Assembly (NCBI GenBank): GCA_003132605.1
Contig: PKYJ01000093.1
Location: 15,726 to 41,904, forward strand
Origin: Peptococcaceae bacterium
GTDB lineage: Bacteria > Bacillota > DSM-12270 > Thermacetogeniales > Thermacetogeniaceae
Length of the DNA: 26,179 nucleotides
Reading direction: 5' to 3'
The position numbers were made by a program, and so were the translations under genes. The notes beneath the pieces are model-generated. The model did no database searches, had not been told where the DNA came from, and saw only the letters and a list, made by a program, of their open reading frames with translations. This document shows positions 1 to 8,137 of the stretch, piece after piece (within the stretch, counting starts at the first letter, position 1; each line of letters starts with the position of its first letter).

Positions 1-57
1 CTGTGGGAACATCGCCATGAGATTGAAGGCTGTCAGGCAGGTTGGGGGGTGGTAGCC

Positions 58-846
58 ATGGGTGCTCCGGGGGAATACACGACAAGGGTGGCTGAACAGT
101 CAGTTCTGTCCGGCGATGTCTTCCGCTTGACCCTGAATGCGCCGGAGTTGACTGCGGCTGCCCGGCCCGGGCAGTTTGCGATGCTGGGTTGCGGTTCTGG
201 CTTTGACCCCTTCCTGAGACGCCCCCTGAGTATTCACCGGGTGCAGGGTGCAGCAGGAACGGTGAGCTTTCTGTACCGGGTGCGGGGCAGGGGAACAGAA
301 TGGCTGGCTGCCAGGCGACAGGGTGAGGCTGTATCTTTATTAGGGCCGCTGGGACGGGGATTCCGGTATGAGGAGAATGGCAAGCGAGCGCTCTTGGTGG
401 GCGCCGGCATCGGCGTCGCCCCACTCCTGTTCCTGGCCGAAACCCTGATGGGATTGAACTGGACGATGACCATTCTGATTGGCGCCCGAACCAGGAACGC
501 CATTCTCTGCCGGTCAGACTTCGAGCATTACGGCAGGGTGCTTGTCAGTACCGATGACGGCAGCGCGGGCCGCCGCGGCTCTGTTGTCGATCTGCTCAGA
601 AAGGTGTTTGACAAGGATTCCTATGCACAGATCTACGCTTGCGGACCACAACCGGTCCTCGGGGCGGTGCAGCAGCTTGGCGCGGATAAAGGCATCCCGG
701 TGCAACTCTCCCTGGAAGAGCGGATGGCCTGCGGACTCGGTGCCTGCATGGGTTGTGTCTGCCAGGGAGCAGACCCCTCACGAATGGTGCGGGTGTGTGC
801 CGAGGGGCCGGTATTCGATGCCTCGGAGGTGATCCTGAATGGCTGA
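58..846 (+). CDS. pyrK: Dihydroorotate dehydrogenase electron-transfer subunit (PyrK)
   Basis: This is the FAD and [2Fe-2S] subunit of class 1B dihydroorotate dehydrogenase; it passes electrons from PyrD to NAD+ in cytosolic UMP synthesis. Numbering from ATG58 (262 aa), an FAD-binding beta-barrel carries RRPLS at 54-58. A nucleotide-binding lobe follows with GAGIG at 115-119 and YACGP near 193-197. The C-terminus has the PyrK cluster cysteines C225-x4-C230-x2-C233 and C247. Length is usual for the family. I chose ATG58 because the G-run at 44-49 sits 8 bases ahead as a ribosome site; GTG49 is in frame but lies on that G-run. The frame stays open to the window edge, so a longer start cannot be excluded. 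It overlaps pyrD by 8 bases, consistent with translational coupling of the two subunits. Confidence 0.95.
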   Translation: MGAPGEYTTRVAEQSVLSGDVFRLTLNAPELTAAARPGQFAMLGCGSGFDPFLRRPLSIHRVQGAAGTVSFLYRVRGRGTEWLAARRQGEAVSLLGPLGRGFRYEENGKRALLVGAGIGVAPLLFLAETLMGLNWTMTILIGARTRNAILCRSDFEHYGRVLVSTDDGSAGRRGSVVDLLRKVFDKDSYAQIYACGPQPVLGAVQQLGADKGIPVQLSLEERMACGLGACMGCVCQGADPSRMVRVCAEGPVFDASEVILNG

Positions 847-1777
847 CCTGCCGGTGCAGATTGCCGGAATCGGCATGAAGAATCCGGTACTGGTCGCCTC
901 CGGCACCTTCGGGTACGGAGCGGAGTACCGGCCGCTTTTCGATGTCAGCAGACTGGGGGCGCTGGTCACCAAGGGCTTGACCCTGAAGCCATGCGCCGGC
1001 AATCCGGCGCCCCGGATCTGGGAGACCCCGGCGGGGCTGCTCAACGCCATCGGCTTGCAAAACCCGGGGGTGGACGTTTTTATCAGCGATATCCTGCCGG
1101 TGATGCGGTCGTACGGCGTGCCCGTGATCGCCAACATCGCCGGGTTTACCGGGGAGGAGTTCGTGGCCCTGGCCGAGCGCCTGGACGGCTCCGGGGTGGA
1201 CGGCCTGGAACTGAATATCTCCTGCCCCAATGTCAAAACCGGCGGCATGGCCCTGGGGACCGACCCCTGCCTGGCGGCGTCGGTAGTGGCTGCCGTTGTA
1301 CGGGCCACCTCGCTGCCGGTGATCGTCAAGCTCACCCCCAACGTGACCGACATTGCCGGCCTGGCCCGGGAAGTGGTCGCTGCCGGGGCGGCTGCCCTGT
1401 CGCTGATCAACACCCTGCTGGGCCTGGCAATCGACGTGGAGGCCGGGAAGCCGGCCCTGGGCAATGTCATGGGCGGCTTGTCAGGCCCGGCGATCCGCCC
1501 GGTGGCGGTGCGGGCGGTGTGGCAGGTGGCCCAGTCCGTTGACGTTCCGATCATCGGCATGGGAGGCATCTGTACCGAACGCGACGCCCTGGAGTTCATC
1601 CTGGCCGGGGCATCGGCGGTGGCGGTGGGCTCCGCCCTCTTCCACGACCCCCTGGCGGCAGTGAAGGTCATTGAGGGGTTGGAGCGATACTGTGAACAGA
1701 AGGAGATCGGCGACTGGCGGTCGCTGATCGGCGCCGCCTGGAAGCGTGGGAATTCGTCGGCGGGGGAAGTTACATAA
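839..1777 (+). CDS. pyrD: Dihydroorotate dehydrogenase, class 1B catalytic subunit
   Basis: This FMN enzyme oxidises dihydroorotate to orotate, the fourth step of pyrimidine synthesis, and works as a heterotetramer with PyrK. The 312-residue TIM barrel shows the class 1 active-site segment NISCPN with catalytic Cys129, which separates it from the membrane-bound class 2 enzymes that use Ser. FMN phosphate-binding segments are visible as GLSGPAIRP (213-221) and GMGGI (240-244). The N-terminal substrate region has the typical ASGTFGYG at 20-27. The ATG lies inside the end of pyrK, so the genes are co-translated. PyrK next door confirms the NAD-linked 1B type. Confidence 0.97.
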   Translation: MADLPVQIAGIGMKNPVLVASGTFGYGAEYRPLFDVSRLGALVTKGLTLKPCAGNPAPRIWETPAGLLNAIGLQNPGVDVFISDILPVMRSYGVPVIANIAGFTGEEFVALAERLDGSGVDGLELNISCPNVKTGGMALGTDPCLAASVVAAVVRATSLPVIVKLTPNVTDIAGLAREVVAAGAAALSLINTLLGLAIDVEAGKPALGNVMGGLSGPAIRPVAVRAVWQVAQSVDVPIIGMGGICTERDALEFILAGASAVAVGSALFHDPLAAVKVIEGLERYCEQKEIGDWRSLIGAAWKRGNSSAGEVT

Positions 1778-1791
1778 ACGGAGGGGTTTTC

Positions 1792-2511
1792 GTGAAAGGC
1801 AGGGAGAGACTGATCGTCGCCCTTGATGTCAGCACGTTGGAACAAGCCAGGAGCCTGGTAGCAGAACTGCATGACCTGGCGGGCATGTTCAAGGTCGGTC
1901 TGGAACTGTTCTGCAGCCACGGCCCCCGGGCGGTGGAGACAGTGCTCGAACAGGGCGGACGTGTTTTTCTGGACCTCAAATACCACGACATTCCCAATAC
2001 TGTGGCCGGTGCGGCCCGGGCGGCCGTCCGCATGGGCGTGTCCATGTTCAACGTACATATTGCCGGCGGGGCGGAGATGATGAAGGCGGCGCTGGAAGCG
2101 GCCCGCCGGGAGGCCGGATCGGAAGTGGCGCCGAGGATTCTGGGGGTCACCGTGCTCACCAGCCTGGGCGCCGATCGGTTGCGGGACGAGCTTGGCCTTG
2201 TTCGTCCTCCGCAGGAGCAGGTGGTGTTCTGGGCGAAACAGGCCAGGGATTGCGGGATGTCGGGGGTGGTGGCCTCTCCCCAGGAGATCCGCACGATCCG
2301 CCAGCACTGCGGAGACGGCTTTTTGATCGTGACACCGGGGATTCGCCCGGCGGCATCATCCTCGGACGACCAGAAGCGGATCGGCACGCCCGGGGAGGCG
2401 CTGCATTCAGGTGCCGACTACCTGGTGGTGGGACGCCCGATCACCAGGGCGCCCGATCCGCGCCAGGCGGCTCTAGCTATTATCGAAGAGATGGAGGCGG
2501 CAAGTCTGTGA
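1792..2511 (+). CDS. pyrF: Orotidine-5'-phosphate decarboxylase
   Basis: It converts OMP to UMP, the last step of de novo pyrimidine synthesis. The 239-residue protein has the catalytic array of the family: K34, then D61-x-K63-x2-D66 inside LDLKYHDIPNTV. The C-terminal phosphate-binding part contains TPGIRP and VVGRPIT. The start is GTG at 1792, preceded by a strong GGAGGGG site at 1780-1786 with a 5-base spacer, 14 bases after pyrD stops. It overlaps pyrE by 4 bases (GTGA). Confidence 0.97.
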   Translation: MKGRERLIVALDVSTLEQARSLVAELHDLAGMFKVGLELFCSHGPRAVETVLEQGGRVFLDLKYHDIPNTVAGAARAAVRMGVSMFNVHIAGGAEMMKAALEAARREAGSEVAPRILGVTVLTSLGADRLRDELGLVRPPQEQVVFWAKQARDCGMSGVVASPQEIRTIRQHCGDGFLIVTPGIRPAASSSDDQKRIGTPGEALHSGADYLVVGRPITRAPDPRQAALAIIEEMEAASL

Positions 2512-3101
2512 ACGAGGAACAAGTTTTGGATGCTTTTCAACGTTATGGGGCGCTCCTGGATGGGCACTTCCTGCTGACTTCGGGGCTGCACAGTAATTGC
2601 TATGTCCAGTGTGCCCTAGTGCTGCAGCACCCTGAGGTGGCCACGCAATTAGGGGCCCAACTGGCAGAGTTTTTCAGGAGCATCCCCATCGACCTGGTGG
2701 CCGGCCCCGCCCTGGGAGGGGTGCTGGTCGCCCAGGAGGTGGCCCGGGCTCTAGGGGTGAGAGCGCTGTTTGCTGAACGGGAGCGGGAAAGGATGTGCCT
2801 GCGGCGCGGCTTTTTCGTTGCTCCCGGGGAGAGGGCACTGGTGGTCGAGGACGTGGTGACCACCGGCGGTTCCACGAGAGAGGTCATTGACGTAGTCACC
2901 GAAGCAGGTGCGAAGGTGGTGGGTATCGGGGCGCTGGTCGACAGGCGTTCCGGCAGCCTGAATCTGGGCGTACCATTCCACGCATTATTGCGCCTGGAGA
3001 TCGCCACCTACGACCCTGAAACCTGCCCGCTCTGCCGGGCCGGGTTGCCCGCGGTGAAGCCCGGCAGCCGTAATGGCGGACTCACCGGCAGGGTCTGGTA
3101 G
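2508..3101 (+). CDS. pyrE: Orotate phosphoribosyltransferase
   Basis: It transfers ribose-5-phosphate from PRPP to orotate to give OMP. The 197-residue protein carries the PRPP-binding motif LVVEDVVTTGGST (111-123, acidic pair E114-D115) and the flexible-loop region RERERMCLRRGF. A CPLC pair lies at 173-176, as often seen in clostridial PyrE. The GTG start at 2508 overlaps the pyrF stop; GGAGG at 2493-2497 serves as ribosome site. The frame is open further upstream but that part shadows pyrF. Homology should end near PAVKPGSR (181-188). The remaining nine residues run into a fragment of another gene (see the rqcH remnant), so the tail and stop codon appear to have been acquired by rearrangement. 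It is the last gene of the operon here and converges with rqcH. Confidence 0.96.
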   Translation: MNEEQVLDAFQRYGALLDGHFLLTSGLHSNCYVQCALVLQHPEVATQLGAQLAEFFRSIPIDLVAGPALGGVLVAQEVARALGVRALFAERERERMCLRRGFFVAPGERALVVEDVVTTGGSTREVIDVVTEAGAKVVGIGALVDRRSGSLNLGVPFHALLRLEIATYDPETCPLCRAGLPAVKPGSRNGGLTGRVW

Positions 3102-3174
3102 TTCTCGTACAACACGAAACCGGGGCGGGCGTTGGCTGGCTTCCAGACGTTTTTGCGGGGTGTGTAGTCGACGG
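3085..3174 (-). pseudogene. Remnant of the 3' end of a second, divergent rqcH
   Basis: Bases 3089-3174 align without gaps to 3221-3306, the 3' end of the intact rqcH, at an offset of 132 bases; I count 72 of 86 identical. On the minus strand it encodes a near copy of the RqcH C-terminus (VDYTPRKNVWKPANARPGF, then VLYENYQTL) that breaks off abruptly at 3174 with no 5' part. Ten of the 14 differences are synonymous in the rqcH frame, so most divergence happened while the copy was still under selection. It is not translatable as a gene. It overlaps the last codons of pyrE. Confidence 0.8.
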
Positions 3175-3193
3175 ATCAGGATCAAAGATTCTT

Positions 3194-4963
3194 TTATTCA
3201 GGAGCTTCCGGAACCGCTAACAGGGTCCGGAAGTTTTCGTACAGGACGAATCCCGGCCGGGCCTTGGCGGGTTTCCAGACGTTCTTGCGGAGCGTGTAGT
3301 CGACGGGTACCTTGGATGAGCGCCTGCTATCGCTGTAGTAAGCCGCCAGTTGGGCAGCCTGCTCCAGGGTGGCGTCCGGGATCTCCCGTCCCGGTTGGGA
3401 CCTGATGATCACGTGGCCGCCCGGGGCGTCCTTGGCGTGCAGCCAGAGGTCTTCTTTTTTAGCCAGGTGCATGGTCAGGTAGTCGTTTTGCCGGTTGTTT
3501 TTCCCGACCAGGATCTCGAAACCATCCGCAGACCCGATCTTGGAGACCTGCGGCAGGCTCTTCTGCTGCGGTTTCTCCCTGTGTGCAGGGCCTGCCTTCC
3601 GCCCCCTGTCTCTCGCTTTCACGTAGTGAGCCTGTTCCAGCTCAGCTCGGATCTCGTTCAACTCGTCAACCGTCTCTGCCAGGTCGAGGGCGGTCATGAC
3701 GCTGGATAGATATCTCTGCTCCTCCATTGTCTGATCCATCTGCAACTTGTTGGCCTTCAGGGTGTTGCGAGCTTTCTCATAGCGGCGAAACAACTGCTGG
3801 GCGTTCTGGGACGGAGTCAGGGACGGATTCAACTCGATCTCCAGGGGCGGCGCCTCCGGGTCGTAGAGGTTGGGCAGCAGCGCCCTGGTCTGCCCCCTTT
3901 CGATCAGGTGCAGGTGGGCAAGGAGCATCTCTCCCCGGATTCGGTAATCCTGGCCCTGCCTGGCATCATCCTGGGACTGCTGCTGCAGGGACAGCTTTTT
4001 TTCGACCCGGGCGTTTTGCTGCCTGACCGTGTTGGCGAGGGTGTTCTGAAACTGCTGGAACCGGGCCATCTCGGTATGTCCGGCGTAGAAGTCGTCAGCG
4101 GCCGTGTTCAGGGACGGTCTGGCTGTCAGGGACAGCCCCTGGTACTGGGTTGGGAGAAACGGAGCATAGCAGACCGGGGTTTTCCCCTCCAGGACCAGGG
4201 TCGGCTCGCAGTTGCCCTGCAGCAGCGGCCCCACGGTTTTTTGCAGTATATGCCAGAGGCTTCGCAGTTCGTACTCGCCGCAGTCTTCAAGGCGCAGGTC
4301 CAGGGGCAGGTTTGCCCGGAACAGTAATTCCCGGGCAAGTTCGGGCCCGATTCCCGCTAGGCGCTTGAAGACCAGGTCCTCAAGGGTCTTGTCCCAGCCT
4401 CCCTTCTGGAGAGCCCCGATAAACTGCTCTTCATCCAACTCCAGGGGATGCTGCTTGTTCTGGGCGGGCGGAGCGATGTAGGGCCGCCCGGGGAGCACCT
4501 CCCGGTGGCGGCTGACCGCATGGGAATAGCGTTTGATAGCGTCGATGATCTGTCCGGTCTTCCGGTCGATCAGGATCAGATTGCTGTGTTTTCCCATGAT
4601 CTCGCTGATCAGTTGGACGTCCTGATAACCGCCGCTCTCATCAAGACGGGAGAAAGTAAAATAGACGACCCGGTCCAAGCCCACCTGCTGAATGTTGACC
4701 AGACGGCTGCCCTCCAGGTACTTCCTCAGGACGAAGCAGAAGGTGGGCGGGGAGGCCGGGTTCTTCCTGTCGCGGGAGGTCAGGTGCAGCCTGGCGTTTT
4801 CCGCATGGGCGGACAGGAGCAGGCGCAGGCTCTGACCGGGCTTGCGCACGACCAGGACTATTTCCAACTGCTCAGGCTGGTAGACCCGGTCGACCCGGCC
4901 CTGCAAGGCCTGGCTCTGCAATTCCCCGGTAATCAGGAAGAGGGTGATTCCGTCAGGCGACAT
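3194..4963 (-). CDS. rqcH: Ribosome quality control factor RqcH (NFACT / FbpA family)
   Basis: RqcH binds stalled 50S subunits carrying peptidyl-tRNA and, with RqcP, adds C-terminal poly-alanine tails that mark the nascent chain for proteolysis; older annotation calls it fibronectin-binding protein A. The 589 residues show an NFACT-N domain, with the conserved functional D97-R98 pair in the segment VGLDRVVYF. A long charged helical coiled-coil region follows at about 290-450, then NFACT-R near 475-575 (VGKNNRQNDYLT, DLWLHAKDAPGGHVII). Length matches the family. ATG4963 is preceded by GGAG at 4974-4977 and a consensus promoter. It is monocistronic here, convergent with pyrE and divergent from dapF. 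Its 3' end is duplicated in degenerate form next to pyrE. Confidence 0.93.
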   Translation of the reverse strand: MSPDGITLFLITGELQSQALQGRVDRVYQPEQLEIVLVVRKPGQSLRLLLSAHAENARLHLTSRDRKNPASPPTFCFVLRKYLEGSRLVNIQQVGLDRVVYFTFSRLDESGGYQDVQLISEIMGKHSNLILIDRKTGQIIDAIKRYSHAVSRHREVLPGRPYIAPPAQNKQHPLELDEEQFIGALQKGGWDKTLEDLVFKRLAGIGPELARELLFRANLPLDLRLEDCGEYELRSLWHILQKTVGPLLQGNCEPTLVLEGKTPVCYAPFLPTQYQGLSLTARPSLNTAADDFYAGHTEMARFQQFQNTLANTVRQQNARVEKKLSLQQQSQDDARQGQDYRIRGEMLLAHLHLIERGQTRALLPNLYDPEAPPLEIELNPSLTPSQNAQQLFRRYEKARNTLKANKLQMDQTMEEQRYLSSVMTALDLAETVDELNEIRAELEQAHYVKARDRGRKAGPAHREKPQQKSLPQVSKIGSADGFEILVGKNNRQNDYLTMHLAKKEDLWLHAKDAPGGHVIIRSQPGREIPDATLEQAAQLAAYYSDSRRSSKVPVDYTLRKNVWKPAKARPGFVLYENFRTLLAVPEAPE

Positions 4964-5011
4964 CTGCTATCTGCTCCATTCCGCTGCCAGCGCTGTGCAA
5001 TCTCGCTACGA

Positions 5012-5040
5012 AGTATATGCCTGCGACTGTTGACAGTCAA
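5012..5040 (-). promoter_or_regulatory. SigmaA-type promoter for rqcH
   Basis: Read on the minus strand, TTGACT (5040-5035) is followed by exactly 17 bases and TATACT (5017-5012), close to the vegetative consensus; transcription would start near 5005, about 40 bases before the rqcH ATG. The -35 box is half of a perfect palindrome TTGACAGTCAA (5030-5040). That palindrome could also be an operator. Confidence 0.6.
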
Positions 5041-5154
5041 TTGGAATCAGCCCGGAAAAATGATCAAAGCACTTCGTCTTGCCGTTATACGGTTTTTGAG
5101 TTAATCTATACACGATGAAGGAAAATTTGTTAAAAGCAGGCGTGGAGGCAGGCA

Positions 5155-6027
5155 GTGAAGTTCTCAAAGTGGCATGGCCTGGGTAATGACTTCATTCTGG
5201 TGGAAGACCGGCCGGAACGGTGGCCGGCCGGCCGGCTGGCCGGGCTGGCCAGCCGCGTCTGTGACCGGCACTTCGGGATCGGCGGCGACGGGCTGATCTT
5301 TATCTTTAAGGATGACCAGGGTACTCTATCTATGCGCATCTTTAACGCTGACGGCTCGGAGGCGGAGATGTGCGGCAACGGCCTGCGCTGTGTGGCCAAG
5401 TACGCCTACCTGGGCGGCCTGGTGCCCCAGCGGGCTTTTGCCGTCAACACCGGGGCCGGGGTTTTAGTCCCGGAAGTGATCATGGACGGCCCCCGGGTAG
5501 CGGCCGTCAGGGTAGATATGGGGGAGCCGGTGCTGGAGCGGGATCGCCTTCCGGTGCTGGGCGCCCCGGGCACGAGAATGATCGAAGAAGAGATCCTGGT
5601 GGGGGATGAGCGGGTGATTGCCACCGCCGTCTCCATGGGCAATCCGCACTGCCTGTTATTCGTCCCCGATGTCTCCAGTGCCCCTGTTTGCAGCCTGGGG
5701 CCGATTCTGGAAAGGCATGAACTGTTTCCGAACCATACCAATGTCGAGTTTATTGAGATCAGGAGCGGCGAAGAGATTGCGGTGCGGGTCTGGGAGCGGG
5801 GGGTCGGGGAGACCCTGGCCTGCGGGACCGGCGCCTGCGCTGCGGCGGTAGGCTCTGCGCTGACGAACAGGACCGGACGCAGGGTGCTCGTAAACCTGCC
5901 GGGCGGACAACTCCTGATCGAGTGGTTGGACGATAACCACGTGTTCATGACCGGCCCCGCCGAAGAGGTATTTCGGGGTGAGCTGGTTGAAGTTTTTAAA
6001 GAGTTGACGACGCCTGGCAACAATTAG
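5155..6027 (+). CDS. dapF: Diaminopimelate epimerase
   Basis: It interconverts LL- and meso-diaminopimelate for lysine and peptidoglycan synthesis, without a cofactor, by a two-cysteine mechanism. Both catalytic cysteines are present: C73 in EMCGNGLRC and C223 in LACGTGACAA. The N-terminal KWHGLGNDF (5-13) is typical. The 290-residue length is slightly above the common 275-285. The GTG start at 5155 follows GGAGG at 5144-5148 with a 6-base spacer. It heads a run of co-directional genes and is divergent from rqcH. No clear promoter is visible on this strand in the 191-base gap; AT-rich sequence at 5079-5112 is only a weak candidate. Adjacent dapL makes its substrate. Confidence 0.97.
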   Translation: MKFSKWHGLGNDFILVEDRPERWPAGRLAGLASRVCDRHFGIGGDGLIFIFKDDQGTLSMRIFNADGSEAEMCGNGLRCVAKYAYLGGLVPQRAFAVNTGAGVLVPEVIMDGPRVAAVRVDMGEPVLERDRLPVLGAPGTRMIEEEILVGDERVIATAVSMGNPHCLLFVPDVSSAPVCSLGPILERHELFPNHTNVEFIEIRSGEEIAVRVWERGVGETLACGTGACAAAVGSALTNRTGRRVLVNLPGGQLLIEWLDDNHVFMTGPAEEVFRGELVEVFKELTTPGNN

Positions 6028-6052
6028 AATAGACAAATAGAGGTGAAGTTTG

Positions 6053-7216
6053 ATGAACGTAGCAGACAGGGTCGCCGCCCTGCCCCCATATCTTTTTGCC
6101 CGCATCGAGCAGAAGATCGAAGAGTGCCAGAACCGGGGCGTGGATGTCATCAGCCTGGGGATCGGCGATCCCGACCTGCCCACACCGCCGCACATCGTGC
6201 AGGCATTGCAAGATCAGGCAGAAAATCCGGCCAACCACCGCTACCCCTCGTCGGTGGGGCTGCTGGCTTTCCGCCAGGCGGTGGCCGACTGGTACCGGAA
6301 CCGGTTCGGCGTGTCGCTGGACCCCCGGTCGGAAGTGGTGACCCTGATCGGTTCCAAGGAGGGAATCGGACACATCTCTTTCTGCTACCTGAATCCCGGC
6401 GACTATGCCCTGATCCCGGACCCGGGCTATCCGGTCTATGGCATTGGCGCTGCCCTGGCAGGGGCGGAGAATTACCCGCTTCCGCTCAAAGCGGAGCGCG
6501 GCTTCCTGCCCGATTTCTCTGCAGTTCCTGCCGAGGTGGCGCGCCGGGCAAAGATCCTGTGGCTCAACTACCCGAACAACCCTACCGGCGCCGTTGCCAG
6601 CCTCGATTTCTTCCGGGAGGCGGTCAGTTTTGCCCGCAATTTTGACCTGATCGTCTGTCACGATGCGCCGTATACCGAGATCACCTTTGGCGGCTATGTA
6701 GCCCCTAGTTTCCTGCAGGCAGAAGGCGCCAGGGAGGTGGGGATCGAATTTCATTCCCTGTCCAAGACTTACAACATGACCGGCTGGCGCCTGGGCTGGG
6801 CTGCCGGCAATGCCGAGGTCGTCAAGACTCTGGGAAGCCTCAAATCCAATCTCGATTCCGGCGTTTTCCAGGCAGTCCAGTATGCGGGAATCGCCGCCCT
6901 GTCAGGCCCCCAGGGCTGCGTCCGGCACACGCTGCAGGTCTATCAGGAGCGGCGGGACATGGTGGTACAGGGCATGCGTAGCCTTGGTTGGCAAGTAGAC
7001 CTGCCGAAGGCGACCATCTACGTCTGGGTGCCGGTACCGCACCCATATACCTCGACGGAGTTTGCCGAACTGGTGCTGGAAAAGGCGGGAGTGGTACTGA
7101 CCCAAGGGATCGGATATGGAGCTTGTGGAGAGGGATTTTTCAGGATCTCGCTCACTACTCCCACGAAGCGCCTTGCTGAGGCCTTCAGACGTCTTAAAGA
7201 ATCGTTCGGAAGGTAG
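6053..7216 (+). CDS. dapL: LL-diaminopimelate aminotransferase
   Basis: This PLP-dependent class I/II aminotransferase is predicted to convert tetrahydrodipicolinate directly to LL-diaminopimelate, bypassing the acyl-DAP steps. The 387-residue protein shows the family order: NYPNNPTG (172-179), HDAPY with D204 and Y207, the Schiff-base lysine K238 in SLSKTYNMTGWR, and a C-terminal arginine in FFRISLT. Substrate assignment rests mainly on the dapF neighbour and resemblance to the clostridial DapL group; other aminotransferases share these motifs. ATG6053 is preferred over the adjoining in-frame TTG6050, with GAGGTGAA at 6040-6047 as ribosome site. It lies 25 bases after dapF. Confidence 0.87.
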   Translation: MNVADRVAALPPYLFARIEQKIEECQNRGVDVISLGIGDPDLPTPPHIVQALQDQAENPANHRYPSSVGLLAFRQAVADWYRNRFGVSLDPRSEVVTLIGSKEGIGHISFCYLNPGDYALIPDPGYPVYGIGAALAGAENYPLPLKAERGFLPDFSAVPAEVARRAKILWLNYPNNPTGAVASLDFFREAVSFARNFDLIVCHDAPYTEITFGGYVAPSFLQAEGAREVGIEFHSLSKTYNMTGWRLGWAAGNAEVVKTLGSLKSNLDSGVFQAVQYAGIAALSGPQGCVRHTLQVYQERRDMVVQGMRSLGWQVDLPKATIYVWVPVPHPYTSTEFAELVLEKAGVVLTQGIGYGACGEGFFRISLTTPTKRLAEAFRRLKESFGR

Positions 7217-7225
7217 TGGCTGAAC

Positions 7226-8104
7226 ATGCTTAAAAGTATGACCGGTTATGGACGCGGTGAGGCAGAACAGGATGGACTGCAGGCGACGGTAGAGATCCGC
7301 AGTGTGAATCACCGTTTTTGTGAAGTCGTGGTGCGCATTGCCAGACCTTTCATCGTCCTGGAGGAGCGCATCAAGGAGCAGGTGCAGTCCCAGGTGTCCA
7401 GGGGGCACCTGGATATATTTGTCACATTCACGGATAACAACGAAAAAAAGCGCAATGTCAAGCTTGACAAAGAATTAGTTGTTGCGTATCATAAATGCTT
7501 GAGGGAATTGGCGGAAATGATGCAAATTGATTTCCAACCGAATGTTTTAAGCATCGCCCAGTATTCGGGAGTAATTGTTGAGGAAGAGTCCGGGGACGAT
7601 CTGGACCGGGTCTGGTCGGTGGCGCACAGGGCTTTGACAGAGGCGCTGCAGCAGCTCGGTGGCATGAGGTTCCGCGAGGGTGAACGGATAACCAGGGATT
7701 TCGACCTGCGCAGGGAGCGGATCGCCAACACCGTCGACGAGATCCAGGAGCGCTCCCCCCAGCTTGAGGAGGACCTGCGCTTCCGTCTCCGGAAGCGCTT
7801 GAAGGCCATGTCGGTTAACGGCGAAATCGATGAGATGCGCTTGACTACCGAGGTTGTCCTGTTTGCCGAGCGAAGCAGCATCACCGAGGAACTGGTGCGG
7901 TTGCATTCACACCTGGAACAACTTGCCGAAATGCTGAACTCCACCGATCCTGTGGGAAGAAAGATCGATTTCCTGATCCAGGAGATGAACCGGGAGATCA
8001 ATACCATCGGGTCCAAGGCAGCCGATCTGACGATCTCACCACTGGTGATTGAGGTTAAGAGCGAGCTGGAGAAGATGCGCGAACAGGTGCAAAATGTGGA
8101 GTAA
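7226..8104 (+). CDS. YicC-family endoribonuclease
   Basis: The family contains E. coli YicC, reported to act in small-RNA turnover; its exact role in Firmicutes is less clear. The 292 residues start with the family hallmark MLKSMTGYGRG. They end with the DUF1732 signature (EMNREINTIGSKA near 252-264, then a helical SELEKMREQVQNVE). The YicC_N part covers roughly 1-155 and the C-terminal DUF1732 part about 205-292. It sits 9 bases after dapL and upstream of remA and gmk, the usual clostridial and bacillar order yicC-remA-gmk-rpoZ. The ribosome site is modest (GGAAGGT at 7208-7214). Confidence 0.92.
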   Translation: MLKSMTGYGRGEAEQDGLQATVEIRSVNHRFCEVVVRIARPFIVLEERIKEQVQSQVSRGHLDIFVTFTDNNEKKRNVKLDKELVVAYHKCLRELAEMMQIDFQPNVLSIAQYSGVIVEEESGDDLDRVWSVAHRALTEALQQLGGMRFREGERITRDFDLRRERIANTVDEIQERSPQLEEDLRFRLRKRLKAMSVNGEIDEMRLTTEVVLFAERSSITEELVRLHSHLEQLAEMLNSTDPVGRKIDFLIQEMNREINTIGSKAADLTISPLVIEVKSELEKMREQVQNVE

Positions 8105-8137
8105 CAGTCAGGGGAGAGCCAACTCAAGGAGGTTGTT

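Noticed and set aside
1..57. Possible 3' end of an upstream gene (frame 2 stops at 53-55, frame 3 at 18-20)
   Set aside because: Too short to identify. carB would be expected from synteny, but the few residues do not let me confirm it.
778..2307. A 509-residue open frame antisense to pyrD and pyrF
   Set aside because: It mirrors two clearly functional genes, has Ser/Arg/Pro-rich composition typical of GC-rich antisense frames, and shows no recognisable domain or ribosome site.
3073..3405. A 110-residue plus-strand open frame across the pyrE-rqcH junction
   Set aside because: Its internal repeat is simply the antisense reading of the duplicated rqcH 3' end.
5030..5058. Plus-strand promoter for dapF using TTGACA at 5030
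   Set aside because: No -10-like hexamer occurs 16-18 bases downstream.
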